From Pseudomonadota bacterium (GTDB taxonomy: Bacteria > Desulfobacterota > Binatia > Binatales > Binataceae): a stretch of 64,000 nucleotides of DNA. Under the pieces are notes generated by a model. It was given only the letters and a program-made list of their open reading frames with translations, was not told the DNA's origin and did not search any database. How positions within the stretch are numbered: the stretch's first letter is position 1; each line of letters begins with the position of its first letter. The stretch covers positions 62,001 to 126,000 of the forward strand of contig JAJPJA010000070.1 of the NCBI GenBank assembly GCA_021324455.1, written 5' to 3'. The position numbers were made by a program, and so were the translations under genes. This document shows positions 43,846 to 52,293 of this stretch, piece by piece.

Positions 43846-46299
43846 ATGGCATCACAACCAGTCAATTCCGACGCCGGTGTCCCGGGTCCGTTGAGCGCGA
43901 TTGGCGTGGTCGAATGCGGCCAGGGCGTGGCGGCTGCGTTCGCCGCCAAACTGCTGGCAGACTTAGGCGCCGACGTGATCAAGATCGAGCCGCCCGGCGG
44001 CGACCTGACGCGCCGGCGGGGCCCATACTTCGACGACCATCCCGACCCTGAACGCAGCGGCCTGTTTCTCTACCTCAACGCCAACAAGCGCGGCGCCGTG
44101 CTCGATTTGGAGCAAAGCGGCGGCCGCGACCTGCTCGACGCCTTGCTGGACCGCGCCGATATCCTGATCCACAACGTCAGGCCGCCCGACCGCGCGCGCC
44201 GCGGCCTGGCCGCGGAGCGGCTGTGCGCGCGTTTTCCGCGGCTTATCGTCGCCAGCATCTCGCCCTTCGGCGAGCGCGGGCCTTACGCCAATTACCGCGC
44301 CTATGACGTCAACCTGATGCATTCCAGCGGCTTCGCCGCGATCAATCCCGCCTGTTCGCCCTACCCGGATTTGCCGCCGGCCAAATTATTCGGCCAGCAG
44401 GCGGAATTTCAGGGCGGCCTGCACGCCGCCGTGGTGGCGCTCGCCGCATGGTTGGAGCGCCGGCGCACGGGGGCGGGACAGGCCGTCGATGTGAGTCAGC
44501 AGGAATGTATCTTCGCGATGCTCGGGTCGAGTCCCGCGTTCTTCACCTACGCCGGCAGCAGGACCAGCCGGTTGGGGGTCCGGCCGATCCAGCCCTGGAT
44601 GGCAGCGGAATGCGCCGACGGCAAGCTCTATCTGGCCTGCATCGAGGAGCAGCAATGGCTCGGATTGCTGGAGTTGCTGGGCAATCCGCAATGGGGCCGC
44701 GAGGAGATTTTCAAGGATCGCACCAGCCGCGCGAAGCACTTCGACGCGCTGCGCCCGCTGCTCGAGGAAATCACGCGGCGGCATACCGTGAGCGAGCTTT
44801 ATCATGCCGCGCAGAAGATGCGTCTGCCGGTGGCGCCGCTCAACCGGATGAGCGAGCTTTACGCCGACCGGCATCTGCGCGCGCGCAATTTTTTTGTGCC
44901 GCTCGCTGAACAGCACGGCGCCGGGCGCCCCATCGACGTGCCCGGAGCTCCATACAAGTTCAGCACGATGCGATGGGCGCTGCGGCGGCGCGCGCCCCGG
45001 CTCGGCGAGCACGACCAGGAGATCAGGCGAATCGCCGCGCAGCCGCCGGCCGCTCAAGGTCCGGCGGCGCCCGCCGCGCACGGCGGAGCGCGGCCGCTGA
45101 GCGGTATCCGCGTGCTGGATTTCTCCTGGGTGTGGGGCGGCCCGTTCTGCACCCTGAACCTGGCGCAGCTCGGCGCCGACGTGATTCGGGTGGAATCCGC
45201 GCGCCGCCCGTGTCTGTTCCGCAGGCTGCTGCCGTTTGCGGACAACATTCCCGGGCTCAACCGGGCGGGGCTGTTCAACCAGGTCAACCAGGGCAAACGC
45301 AGCATCGTGATCGAACTGGACCATCCGCAGGGATTGGAGATTGCGCGCTCGCTGGTGCGATGGGCCGACGTGGTGGTGGAGAATTTCGCGCCCGGCGTGA
45401 TTGAAAAAATCGGCCTCAGCTACCAAGTGCTGCGCGCCATCAAGCCTGACCTGATCATGCTGTCGATCTCCGGATTCGGCCAGAGCGGTCCGTTGCGCAA
45501 TTACGTCAGTTACGGCGGAATCACCGGTGCGTACTCCGGCTTTTACGCCCACAACGGTCATGCCAACGATGAACCGCGCGACCTCGGCGCCACCTATGCC
45601 GACCCGGCGGCGGGGATCTTCGGCGCTGCCGCTATCCTGCTGGCGCTGGTCAATCGCGAACTCAGCGGCGCGGGCCAGTACATCGACCTCTCGATGCTGG
45701 AAGCGATGGGCACCTTGGCGGCCGAAGGACTGCTGGAGGTGGCGATCAACGGGCGCGAGCCGCGGCGGATGGCGAATCGCGACCGCTGGATGGCGCCGCA
45801 CAACTGCTACAAGGCGCGCGGCGACGCCGAGATGTGGGTGACGATCGCGGCCGGCAGCGACGCCCAGTGGCGCGCGCTGTGCGGGGTTATCGGCCGGCCC
45901 GATTTGGCCGCCGATCCGCGCTATGCCACCGCCGCCGCGCGCAAGCACCACGAAGACCAACTCGACGCCATCATCACGCAATGGACGCGCGAGCGCGACC
46001 GCTGGGACATTGCGCAGCGGATGCAGCGCGCGGGCGTGGCGGCGTTTCCCACCCTGACCAACGAGGATCTGTTCGCGGATCGCCATCTGGCCGAACGCGG
46101 GTTCGTGATCGAAACGGACCATCCGCAAGCAGGCCGCCGCAAGCATACGGCGCAGCCCTGGAGCGCGTCGTCAAATTCCCAGCGCGCGCTGGCGCGCGCA
46201 CCGATGCTCGGCGAGCACACCGCCGAAATCCTGGGGTCCGTGCTGGGTTACCCGCCGGAACAAATCGCGCGGCTCAAGTTCGACGGCGCGGTGGCCTGA
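43846..46299 (+). CDS. Tandem two-domain family III CoA-transferase
   Basis: The 817-residue protein is two CaiB/BaiF (family III) CoA-transferase domains in a row, each the size of a normal single subunit: domain 1 about residues 15-400 and domain 2 about 417-815, joined by an Ala/Pro-rich linker. Family III enzymes normally form interlocked dimers, so a fusion could make an internal heterodimer. Domain 2 retains the catalytic Asp (D586 in GATYADPAAG). In domain 1 the aligned position is Glu (E187 in QQAEFQGG), so it may be inactive or altered. It should transfer CoA between an acyl-CoA and a free acid. A questin-oxidase-like gene follows after 98 bases. Confidence 0.9.
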   Translation: MASQPVNSDAGVPGPLSAIGVVECGQGVAAAFAAKLLADLGADVIKIEPPGGDLTRRRGPYFDDHPDPERSGLFLYLNANKRGAVLDLEQSGGRDLLDALLDRADILIHNVRPPDRARRGLAAERLCARFPRLIVASISPFGERGPYANYRAYDVNLMHSSGFAAINPACSPYPDLPPAKLFGQQAEFQGGLHAAVVALAAWLERRRTGAGQAVDVSQQECIFAMLGSSPAFFTYAGSRTSRLGVRPIQPWMAAECADGKLYLACIEEQQWLGLLELLGNPQWGREEIFKDRTSRAKHFDALRPLLEEITRRHTVSELYHAAQKMRLPVAPLNRMSELYADRHLRARNFFVPLAEQHGAGRPIDVPGAPYKFSTMRWALRRRAPRLGEHDQEIRRIAAQPPAAQGPAAPAAHGGARPLSGIRVLDFSWVWGGPFCTLNLAQLGADVIRVESARRPCLFRRLLPFADNIPGLNRAGLFNQVNQGKRSIVIELDHPQGLEIARSLVRWADVVVENFAPGVIEKIGLSYQVLRAIKPDLIMLSISGFGQSGPLRNYVSYGGITGAYSGFYAHNGHANDEPRDLGATYADPAAGIFGAAAILLALVNRELSGAGQYIDLSMLEAMGTLAAEGLLEVAINGREPRRMANRDRWMAPHNCYKARGDAEMWVTIAAGSDAQWRALCGVIGRPDLAADPRYATAAARKHHEDQLDAIITQWTRERDRWDIAQRMQRAGVAAFPTLTNEDLFADRHLAERGFVIETDHPQAGRRKHTAQPWSASSNSQRALARAPMLGEHTAEILGSVLGYPPEQIARLKFDGAVA

Positions 46300-46397
46300 C
46301 TGCGGCCGGGGAATCCCGCGCCGGCGCGTTCGCCGCTGCGATTTGAGCGCGCCTGGGTGCCGATTTCGGTGTAGGATCATGCGGCGGAGACCGCGCT

Positions 46398-47456
46398 ATG
46401 ACACCTGATTACTCGACCATGGACGCCGCGCTTGAAATGGTGCTGCAAGCGGGGCCGGATCTCACCAACGGCTTCACCAGCCACGCGTCGATGGGCGCGG
46501 AGGCGATGTGCGCGCGCGGCCGCGCCGACGCGGTGATGGCGTGGGTGGAGAACTATCGCCACATGTTTACGGAGCGTCCCCGCGCCGCGCAAAAGATCGA
46601 TCCGGCAGCCTGGCGCGATGCGCTGGGCGCGGCCAACCGCTTCGCCGACTGGGTCGAGTTTTTCCGCGCGGAACTCAAGGCGCAGCCGTGGCCGCGGGTG
46701 ATTCGCAAATGGGGCGCGCTGCTCTCGCCCGGCCTGGTGGGCGCGGCGACGCACGGGATTATCCGCACCGGCCACGCGGTCCGCAGTCTGGCCAACCAGG
46801 AAACGCCCGCGCGGCTGGCTGAACTGGCGGACGGTTTAGCCTACTGGGCGGCTACCTACGAGGAATTGCCGCAGCGGCGCACGCCGCGGCGCGCCGGGAT
46901 GCCCTCGCAGGCGATTGCCGCGGTGCCGATACTGCCGGTTCAAAGCCGCGGACATTTTCATAACATCGTCCAGGCGCTGGTGCAGCTCGACGATTTCCCG
47001 CCCTTCGCGGAAACCATCTCGCTGGCCGATACTGACGCCAGTGCGCCGGCCTTCATCTCCAACCTGACCGAAACTTTCGCGCGCGTTTACCTGACCAACG
47101 CCCACGACATCGTCAGCACCATCGCGTTCATCCATGCGGTTGACGCTCCCGCGGCTCTGCGCACCATCGCGGCGTATCTCGATAGCGGCGGCGTGCGCGA
47201 AGGCCTGTCTTACGCATGGCAGGCCAGCGCCGCGCTTTATTCGATCTACGGACTGCGGCCGCCGCAGCCCGACTCGGAGGCCGGCAGCCGCGCGGATGCG
47301 GACGAGCTGTTCCAGCAGGCGATCGACGCCGGCGACGAGCATGCGATCAAATTCACCGAAGCATGCCTGCGCGAGCATGCGATGAACCCGAAGTCCTGTT
47401 ACATCGACGCGGCGCGCCGCGCGATCGGCGTCTTGAAAGCGCTGGGGCGCGTCTGA
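46398..47456 (+). CDS. Questin-oxidase-like (DUF4243) protein
   Basis: The 352-residue protein resembles the questin oxidase-like family (DUF4243). The segments GFTSHASMGAEAM near the start, GALLSPGLVGAATHGIIRTGHAVRSL in the middle (about residues 113-137, given here in parts as GALLSPGLVGAA and THGIIRTGHAVRSL) and the helical TPR-like region ENYRHMFT are the basis. In fungi the best-known members act in anthraquinone ring opening by Baeyer-Villiger oxidation; bacterial members are uncharacterised. There is no obvious flavin or metal motif. It lies downstream of the tandem CoA-transferase and could act on a CoA ester or a derived ketone, by inference. Confidence 0.65.
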   Translation: MTPDYSTMDAALEMVLQAGPDLTNGFTSHASMGAEAMCARGRADAVMAWVENYRHMFTERPRAAQKIDPAAWRDALGAANRFADWVEFFRAELKAQPWPRVIRKWGALLSPGLVGAATHGIIRTGHAVRSLANQETPARLAELADGLAYWAATYEELPQRRTPRRAGMPSQAIAAVPILPVQSRGHFHNIVQALVQLDDFPPFAETISLADTDASAPAFISNLTETFARVYLTNAHDIVSTIAFIHAVDAPAALRTIAAYLDSGGVREGLSYAWQASAALYSIYGLRPPQPDSEAGSRADADELFQQAIDAGDEHAIKFTEACLREHAMNPKSCYIDAARRAIGVLKALGRV

Positions 47457-47498
47457 GCTTTCGCGTCGCGCGCCGCGCGGTGTCTCAATCCGGTTGCA

Positions 47499-48527
47499 AT
47501 GCCATCGCGAGCAGTCACGGCCTTGGTCCCGGGTGCGGCAAAAAGCCGGTGCGCCGCGGTGGAATTGCGCGCGGCGGCGCCGTTCGATTTCGATCTGGTG
47601 CTGCATTACCTGCGCATCTGGCCGGCGGCCGTGCTGGAAAGAATCGAAGGCGGTTATTACCGGCGCGCGGTGCGCATCGGCGGGCGCGGCGTGCTGCTGT
47701 CGATGCATTCGACCGGCACCCCGGCGCGTCCGCGGCTGCTGCTGGAAGTTTGCGCGCCCGCGCTCGACCGCGCGACGGTCGAGCAGGCGGCGGCGTTGGT
47801 GCGGCGCACGTTCTTGCTCGACACCGATCCGGCGCCGTTTCTGAAAGCGGCGCGGGCGGATCCGGTCCTTGCCGAAGTGGCGCAGCGGCTGTGCGCAATC
47901 CGCCCGATCCAGATTATCGATCCGTTCGAGGCGGTGTTGTGGACGGTGCTGGGTCAGCAGATCAATCTGGCCTTCGCGCGGCGGCTCAAGATCGCGTTGA
48001 TCGAAATGTGCGGAGCGCAGCTGGAGATCGGCGAGCGCTTCGACCTCTTTCCGCAGCCCGAACAGGTCGTGCATCTGGACCCGCAACTGGCGCGCGAACG
48101 CCAGTTCAGCCGCCAAAAGGTTGAATATGTCAAAGCCATCGCCGCCGCTGTATTGAGCGGCAGGATTGATTTCGAACAACTCCGCGCGCTGGCGCCGGAG
48201 CAGGCGCTCAACGCGTTGATCGCGATCAAGGGAATCGGGCGCTGGACGGCGGAATACGTTCTGATTCGCGCTTTGGGGTTTCCTGACGCGATCCCGGCCG
48301 CCGACGCCGGGCTGCGCAAGTCGATCGGAAAGGCTTACGGGCTGGACCGCAGCGCCACCGAACAGGAACTGCGGACCATCGCGCGGAAGTGGCAGGGATG
48401 GCGCGGATGGGCCGCGTTTTACTTCTGGCTGGAGCGGCTGCTCGCGCTTTATGGTAATTTGACATCCGCTGGGCAAACCACTAGCCCTATGGCGAGAAAA
48501 ATTCGCCGCAAGGCGCCCTCACCCTAA
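47499..48527 (+). CDS. AlkA-type DNA-3-methyladenine glycosylase
   Basis: The 342-residue protein is a helix-hairpin-helix (HhH-GPD) DNA glycosylase, which removes alkylated bases in base-excision repair. The N-terminal domain (20-110) resembles the AlkA N-domain; then come LWTVLGQQINLAFARRLKIALI, the HhH block LIAIKGIGRWTAEYVLIRALG (given in parts; 240-260) and the catalytic Asp at D269 in IPAADAGLRK. Its last codons (about residues 338-342, APSP) lie inside a C-rich intergenic repeat whose sequence provides the stop codon. The start ATG at 47499 lacks a strong ribosome binding site. Confidence 0.9.
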   Translation: MPSRAVTALVPGAAKSRCAAVELRAAAPFDFDLVLHYLRIWPAAVLERIEGGYYRRAVRIGGRGVLLSMHSTGTPARPRLLLEVCAPALDRATVEQAAALVRRTFLLDTDPAPFLKAARADPVLAEVAQRLCAIRPIQIIDPFEAVLWTVLGQQINLAFARRLKIALIEMCGAQLEIGERFDLFPQPEQVVHLDPQLARERQFSRQKVEYVKAIAAAVLSGRIDFEQLRALAPEQALNALIAIKGIGRWTAEYVLIRALGFPDAIPAADAGLRKSIGKAYGLDRSATEQELRTIARKWQGWRGWAAFYFWLERLLALYGNLTSAGQTTSPMARKIRRKAPSP

Positions 48528-48553
48528 CCCGCTCCCTGGTCGGGGAGAGGGAA
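48515..48553. repeat. C-rich intergenic repeat element
   Basis: The stretch CCCTCACCCTAACCCGCTCC and the following GGGGAGAGGGA form a short imperfect inverted repeat. I recognise this type of CCCTCACCCTAACCC/GGGAGAGGG motif as a dispersed intergenic repeat in many high-GC bacteria. Here its TAA (48525-48527) ends the AlkA-like reading frame, so the repeat has become part of the gene's 3' end. I see no second copy in this window. Confidence 0.6.
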
Positions 48554-48614
48554 CCAGACGGACTGTTTTGGATCAAGCGAGAGGGAGAGTTGCGAGGGGA
48601 AAGGTTGTTTTCAG

Positions 48615-49427
48615 ATGCCGACCAAATACGCGCAGGTCGCGGGACATCCGACCTACTATTACTATGTTGGCGCGACGACCACGCCCGACGTGGTGCCCGA
48701 TTTTTCCCGCGGCAAAACGATCGTGTTGGTTCACGCCTCGGGTTCCAACGGCCATAACTGGCATCATCAGATCGACGCTCTGGGCGCCAGACACAGCCCG
48801 ATCGCGATGGATATGCCCGGGCATGCGCGCTCCGACGGCGTAGCCGGCTTCGAGACCATCGCGCAATACACCGACTTCACCGCGGCCTTTCTCGACGCTT
48901 TGAAGATCAAAAGCGCGGTTATCGCCGGACGCTCGCTGGGCGGGATGGTGGCGCTGGACTTCGCCCTCCGCTACCCGGACCGGACTCAGGCCGTAATCGC
49001 GATCTGCACCGCCGCCCGATTCAATATTCCCGCCGAACGCCTGGCAGCGCTCGAAGCGGTGGCCAAGGGCCGCGCCAGCCAGCAGTTCAACAACGACGGC
49101 TACTCGCCCAAGACGGTCAAGGAAAAAATCGAAGTGATCCGCGAGGGCTGGGGCGAGCAGGTCAAAACCGACCCGCGCGTGCGCTGGACCGACGTGAAGG
49201 CATGCGCGGCGGCAGATCTGAGGGCCGATTTGGGCAGAATAAAAAAACCCACGCTGGTGCTGGCCGGCGCCGACGACACCATCGCCACCGTGGCCGACGC
49301 GCAGTTTATCGCCGAGCATATCCCGGGCGCAAAACTGGTCACGATTGCGGACGCGGCGCACAATCTGCCCACCGAAAAGCCGGCCGAGGTCAACGCCGCG
49401 ATCGAGCAATTCCTCGCGCAACTCTAA
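48615..49427 (+). CDS. Alpha/beta hydrolase
   Basis: The 270-residue protein has the alpha/beta hydrolase fold: VLVHASGSNGHNWHHQI around residues 37-53 as the oxyanion/HG region, the nucleophile elbow GRSLGG with S107, an Asp in GADDTI and a His in AAHNLP. It could hydrolyse an ester, lactone or thioester. It starts an apparent operon with a thiolase-like protein, a DUF35 protein, a PHP protein and two MaoC-like proteins, all on the plus strand with short gaps, which points to a role in acyl-CoA or lactone catabolism. A 5' region of 88 bases contains the repeat element noted above. Confidence 0.9.
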   Translation: MPTKYAQVAGHPTYYYYVGATTTPDVVPDFSRGKTIVLVHASGSNGHNWHHQIDALGARHSPIAMDMPGHARSDGVAGFETIAQYTDFTAAFLDALKIKSAVIAGRSLGGMVALDFALRYPDRTQAVIAICTAARFNIPAERLAALEAVAKGRASQQFNNDGYSPKTVKEKIEVIREGWGEQVKTDPRVRWTDVKACAAADLRADLGRIKKPTLVLAGADDTIATVADAQFIAEHIPGAKLVTIADAAHNLPTEKPAEVNAAIEQFLAQL

Positions 49428-49445
49428 GCTTTGGGAACCACGCAC

Positions 49446-50600
49446 GTGAGCCTGAAAAAGAAAGCAGCCATCGTTGGCGTCTATGAGCATCCGACCCGCT
49501 TCGCGCCCAGCAAAACCACCTACCAGATTATCGCCGAGAGCGCGCGCGAGGCGCTGGCCGACGCGGGACTGACGATCAAGGACGTGGACGGTCTGTTCAA
49601 CGCCGGCGGCGGCGGTTTGCTGGGCAGTCTGGCGCTGGCCGATTATCTCAACATATTTCCCACTTACACCGACACCACCAATTACGGCGGCTCATCCTTC
49701 GTCGGCCACGCCGCGCACGCCGCCGCCGCGATTAGCGCCGGGCTGTGCAAGGTCGCCCTGATCTGTTACAGCGCCACGCCGGTGTCGACGCCGATGGCGG
49801 GAATCGCGGGAGCGATGGCCGGCGACCCCAGTTCGAATTACGAAAACCCCTACGGCGTCACCATCATCAACGGCTACGCGATGACGGCGCAGCGCCATAT
49901 GCATGAATACGGCACCACCTCGGAGCAGTTGGCGGAAATCGCCGTGACCATGCGGCTGCACGCCTCGATGAATCCCAACGCCAAGTATCGCGACCCGATC
50001 ACGGTCGAGGACGTGCTCAAGTCGCGCGTCATCTCCTCGCCGCTGCATCTGCTGGATTGCTGCGTGGTCAGCGACGGCGGCGGCGCGGTGGTGATGACGT
50101 CGGCGGAGCGCGCTCGCGATCTGCGCAAAAAGCCGGTCTATATTCTGGGGTCGGGCGAAGCGATGCGCCATGCCGCCGCGGGGCATCGCGATCTGATGGA
50201 CATCGCGACCAACGACTCGGCGCGCCAGGTTTACGAGCGCTCGGGGCTGACGCCCAAAGATATCGACATGGCGATGATCTACGACTCCTTCACGATCACC
50301 GTGCTGATGCAGTTGGAGGCGCTCGGGATGTGCAAGAAGGGCGAAGGCGGCGCATGGGTCGGCGGCGGGCGGCTGCGCTATGACGGCGAGTTTCCGATCA
50401 ACACGGACGGCGGCGGGCTGTCGTCCAATCATCCGGGGATGCGCGGGATTTTCCTGCTGATCGAGGCCGCCAGACAGCTGCGCGGCGAAGGCGGTGCGCG
50501 CCAATGCAAAAAGCCGCTGCGCACCGCAATCGCCACCGGAATCGGCGGCAATCTGGGCTATCGCCACGCCGCCGCCACCGTCATCCTGTCCAACGAATAG
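49446..50600 (+). CDS. Thiolase-fold protein lacking catalytic cysteines (SCP-x/Ltp2-like)
   Basis: The 384-residue protein is of the thiolase superfamily (lipid-transfer protein/SCP-x thiolase branch), but the nucleophilic Cys is replaced by Ser (YGGSSFVGH, S83-S84) and the second, C-terminal catalytic Cys region reads TGIGGNLGYRH without Cys. The His block SSNHPGMRG is kept. Classical Claisen-type thiolysis is therefore unlikely. In actinobacterial steroid side-chain breakdown, the thiolase-like Ltp2 works with a DUF35 partner as a retro-aldolase; the next gene here is a DUF35 protein. The GTG at 49446 is used; a TTG five codons upstream is also in frame. It is inferred to cleave a beta-hydroxyacyl-CoA, without proof. 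Confidence 0.85.
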   Translation: MSLKKKAAIVGVYEHPTRFAPSKTTYQIIAESAREALADAGLTIKDVDGLFNAGGGGLLGSLALADYLNIFPTYTDTTNYGGSSFVGHAAHAAAAISAGLCKVALICYSATPVSTPMAGIAGAMAGDPSSNYENPYGVTIINGYAMTAQRHMHEYGTTSEQLAEIAVTMRLHASMNPNAKYRDPITVEDVLKSRVISSPLHLLDCCVVSDGGGAVVMTSAERARDLRKKPVYILGSGEAMRHAAAGHRDLMDIATNDSARQVYERSGLTPKDIDMAMIYDSFTITVLMQLEALGMCKKGEGGAWVGGGRLRYDGEFPINTDGGGLSSNHPGMRGIFLLIEAARQLRGEGGARQCKKPLRTAIATGIGGNLGYRHAAATVILSNE

Positions 50601-50609
50601 GTCCGCATC

Positions 50610-51038
50610 ATGGCCGAGGAAAAAGAAAAGAAGCGCTACGAGAAATTTCTCCCCAGCATCGACGAGGAAAGCCGTCCGTTCTGGGAGGCGACCAAACGGC
50701 ATGAACTGTACGTGCAGAAATGCCGCGATTGCGGCTTCGTCCAGTTCCATCCGCGCGCCGTCTGCACCGCCTGTCTATCCTCCAGCGTGCAGTGGCTGAA
50801 GTCGAGCGGGCGGGGGAAGATCTATACCTGGTCGGTGACCAATCAGAATCCGGGCCGCGGATTTCGCGATGCGCTGCCCTACATCGTCGCCTACGTCGAT
50901 CTTGATGAGGGCGTCAAAATCTTCGCCAACGTTGTCGACTGCAAACCTGAAGAGGTTAAAATAGGGATGCCGGTCGAGGCGGCCTTCACCGACGTTACGC
51001 CTGAGTTTACGTTGGTTAATTTCCGTCCGGCCAGGTAA
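50610..51038 (+). CDS. DUF35 Zn-ribbon/OB-fold protein, thiolase partner
   Basis: This 142-residue protein has a rubredoxin-like zinc ribbon (C38, C41, C52, C55) followed by an OB-fold domain (VQWLKSSGRGKIYTWSVTN and following). DUF35 proteins usually associate with thiolase-fold enzymes and present substrate or CoA. The start is nine bases after the thiolase-like gene's stop, and the pair is expected to form a heteromeric complex. In known systems a DUF35 domain fused to a MaoC domain (ChsH2) partners Ltp2; here the MaoC parts are encoded separately downstream. Confidence 0.93.
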   Translation: MAEEKEKKRYEKFLPSIDEESRPFWEATKRHELYVQKCRDCGFVQFHPRAVCTACLSSSVQWLKSSGRGKIYTWSVTNQNPGRGFRDALPYIVAYVDLDEGVKIFANVVDCKPEEVKIGMPVEAAFTDVTPEFTLVNFRPAR

Positions 51039-51064
51039 TCGCGCCAGGGGAACCACCTTATCCG

Positions 51065-51748
51065 ATGGCCACCATTCTGGATTTGCACAGCCACAGCGAG
51101 GCGTCCGAGGACAGCCGCGCTCCGGTTGAGGCCTATCTCAACTGGATTAAGCTGCGGCGGCGGGAACGGCCCGTCAACGGGATCGTCCTGACCGAGCATC
51201 GCCAATGGAACGCCGCCGGCGATTACCGCGAACTCGAGGACAAGTACGGCATCATGATCCTCAAGGCGACCGAAGCCGAGACCGACTACGGACACATGCT
51301 GGTGTTCGGCGTCAATGAGGACATCGCCAAGCGCTTCGACTTCGCCAACATCAGGATTCCGGCCCAGGAACTGATCGACGAAGTGGCGCGGATGGGCGGG
51401 GTCGTGGTCCCGTGCCATCCCGGACGACCCACCGTCGGCCTGTGCGAGCATTACGCCAGCAAGCCGCCGCTGCACAACGTCGTTGCCGTCGAACTGCTCA
51501 ACGGCGGCTCGCGGCGCGGCGAGGACGAGCGCACCGCCGAGCTGGTCGCCAAATACGGCTATCGCACCACCGGCGGATCGGATTCGCATCTGGTGAGTTT
51601 GATCGGGGTATGCGCGACCCGCTTCGAGGCGGACATAAAGGATATCGAGGGACTGGTGCGCGAGCTCAAATCGGGGCGTTACCAACCGGTGGATTTCCGC
51701 GCGCCGCGCAAGCCGGTGCCGCGCGCAGTTCCGGAACAGACCGCATAG
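51065..51748 (+). CDS. PHP-domain metal-dependent phosphoesterase
   Basis: The 227-residue protein has the PHP (polymerase and histidinol phosphatase) motifs: DLHSHSEASED with D6, H8 and H10, then LTEHR, VVPCHPGRP and GGSDSH as further metal ligands. PHP proteins are metal-dependent phosphoesterases or nucleases; small stand-alone members occur widely in lipid and CoA gene clusters with unknown substrate. The gene lies between the DUF35 and MaoC genes on the same strand. A role in removing a phosphate from a metabolite in this pathway is possible but unsupported. Confidence 0.85.
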   Translation: MATILDLHSHSEASEDSRAPVEAYLNWIKLRRRERPVNGIVLTEHRQWNAAGDYRELEDKYGIMILKATEAETDYGHMLVFGVNEDIAKRFDFANIRIPAQELIDEVARMGGVVVPCHPGRPTVGLCEHYASKPPLHNVVAVELLNGGSRRGEDERTAELVAKYGYRTTGGSDSHLVSLIGVCATRFEADIKDIEGLVRELKSGRYQPVDFRAPRKPVPRAVPEQTA

Positions 51749-51799
51749 TATTACCGCGTCCGGACGCTGTGGGGATTGCGTCCCGATGGAAAAAGGAAA

Positions 51800-52246
51800 A
51801 TGGCACTCGATTTTGATCCAGCGATAATCGGCAAGATCTTCGAAGAAACCGATCCGGTCGCGGTCTCCGCCCAGGAGATCAGGGACTTCTGCGCCGCCGT
51901 CGGCGAGAACAATCCGTGGTACACGGACGAAGACGCCGCGCGCAAAGGGCCGTACGGCGAATTGACCGCGCCGCCCCTGTTCGTGCTGACCTTCCGCAAC
52001 GGCCGCCAGTTCTTCCAGAACATCCCGCGCTTCGGCAAGGGCGGCTTCGACGCCGGGCGCGACGTCGAGTTTCTCAAACCGGTGCGCGCCGGCGACCAGA
52101 TCACGCTGGTCTCCCATGTGAAGGAAATCTACGAAAAGACCGGACGCAGCGGCGCTATGTACTTCGTCACGGTGCGGTCCACGGTCAAAAACCAGAACAA
52201 CGAAGTGGTCGCCCACATCGACCATCGCTTCATGGGCCGGCTGTAG
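51800..52246 (+). CDS. MaoC-like (hot-dog) dehydratase subunit A
   Basis: The 148-residue protein has a MaoC/FAS1-type hot-dog fold. The region that carries the catalytic Asp and His in R-hydratases reads VGENNPWYTDEDAA here, so the GDxNPxH motif is changed to GENNPWY: Glu and Tyr replace Asp and His. It may be a structural partner of an active subunit, as in the ChsH1-ChsH2 heterotetramer of steroid catabolism. AAGGAAA lies directly before the ATG. It is followed by a second MaoC gene after 47 bases. Confidence 0.85.
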   Translation: MALDFDPAIIGKIFEETDPVAVSAQEIRDFCAAVGENNPWYTDEDAARKGPYGELTAPPLFVLTFRNGRQFFQNIPRFGKGGFDAGRDVEFLKPVRAGDQITLVSHVKEIYEKTGRSGAMYFVTVRSTVKNQNNEVVAHIDHRFMGRL

Positions 52247-52293
52247 GCCCTTAAGACCGGCTGTAAGCCTTATCAGAGAAGAGCGGCAAGGAC

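Noticed and set aside
44386-46146. Minus-strand 586-residue open frame opposite the tandem CoA-transferase
   Set aside because: Antisense shadow; both CoA-transferase domains are clear on the plus strand.
46836-48476. Minus-strand 546-residue open frame opposite the questin-oxidase-like and AlkA-like genes
   Set aside because: Spans two real genes on the other strand and is Arg-rich with no domain.
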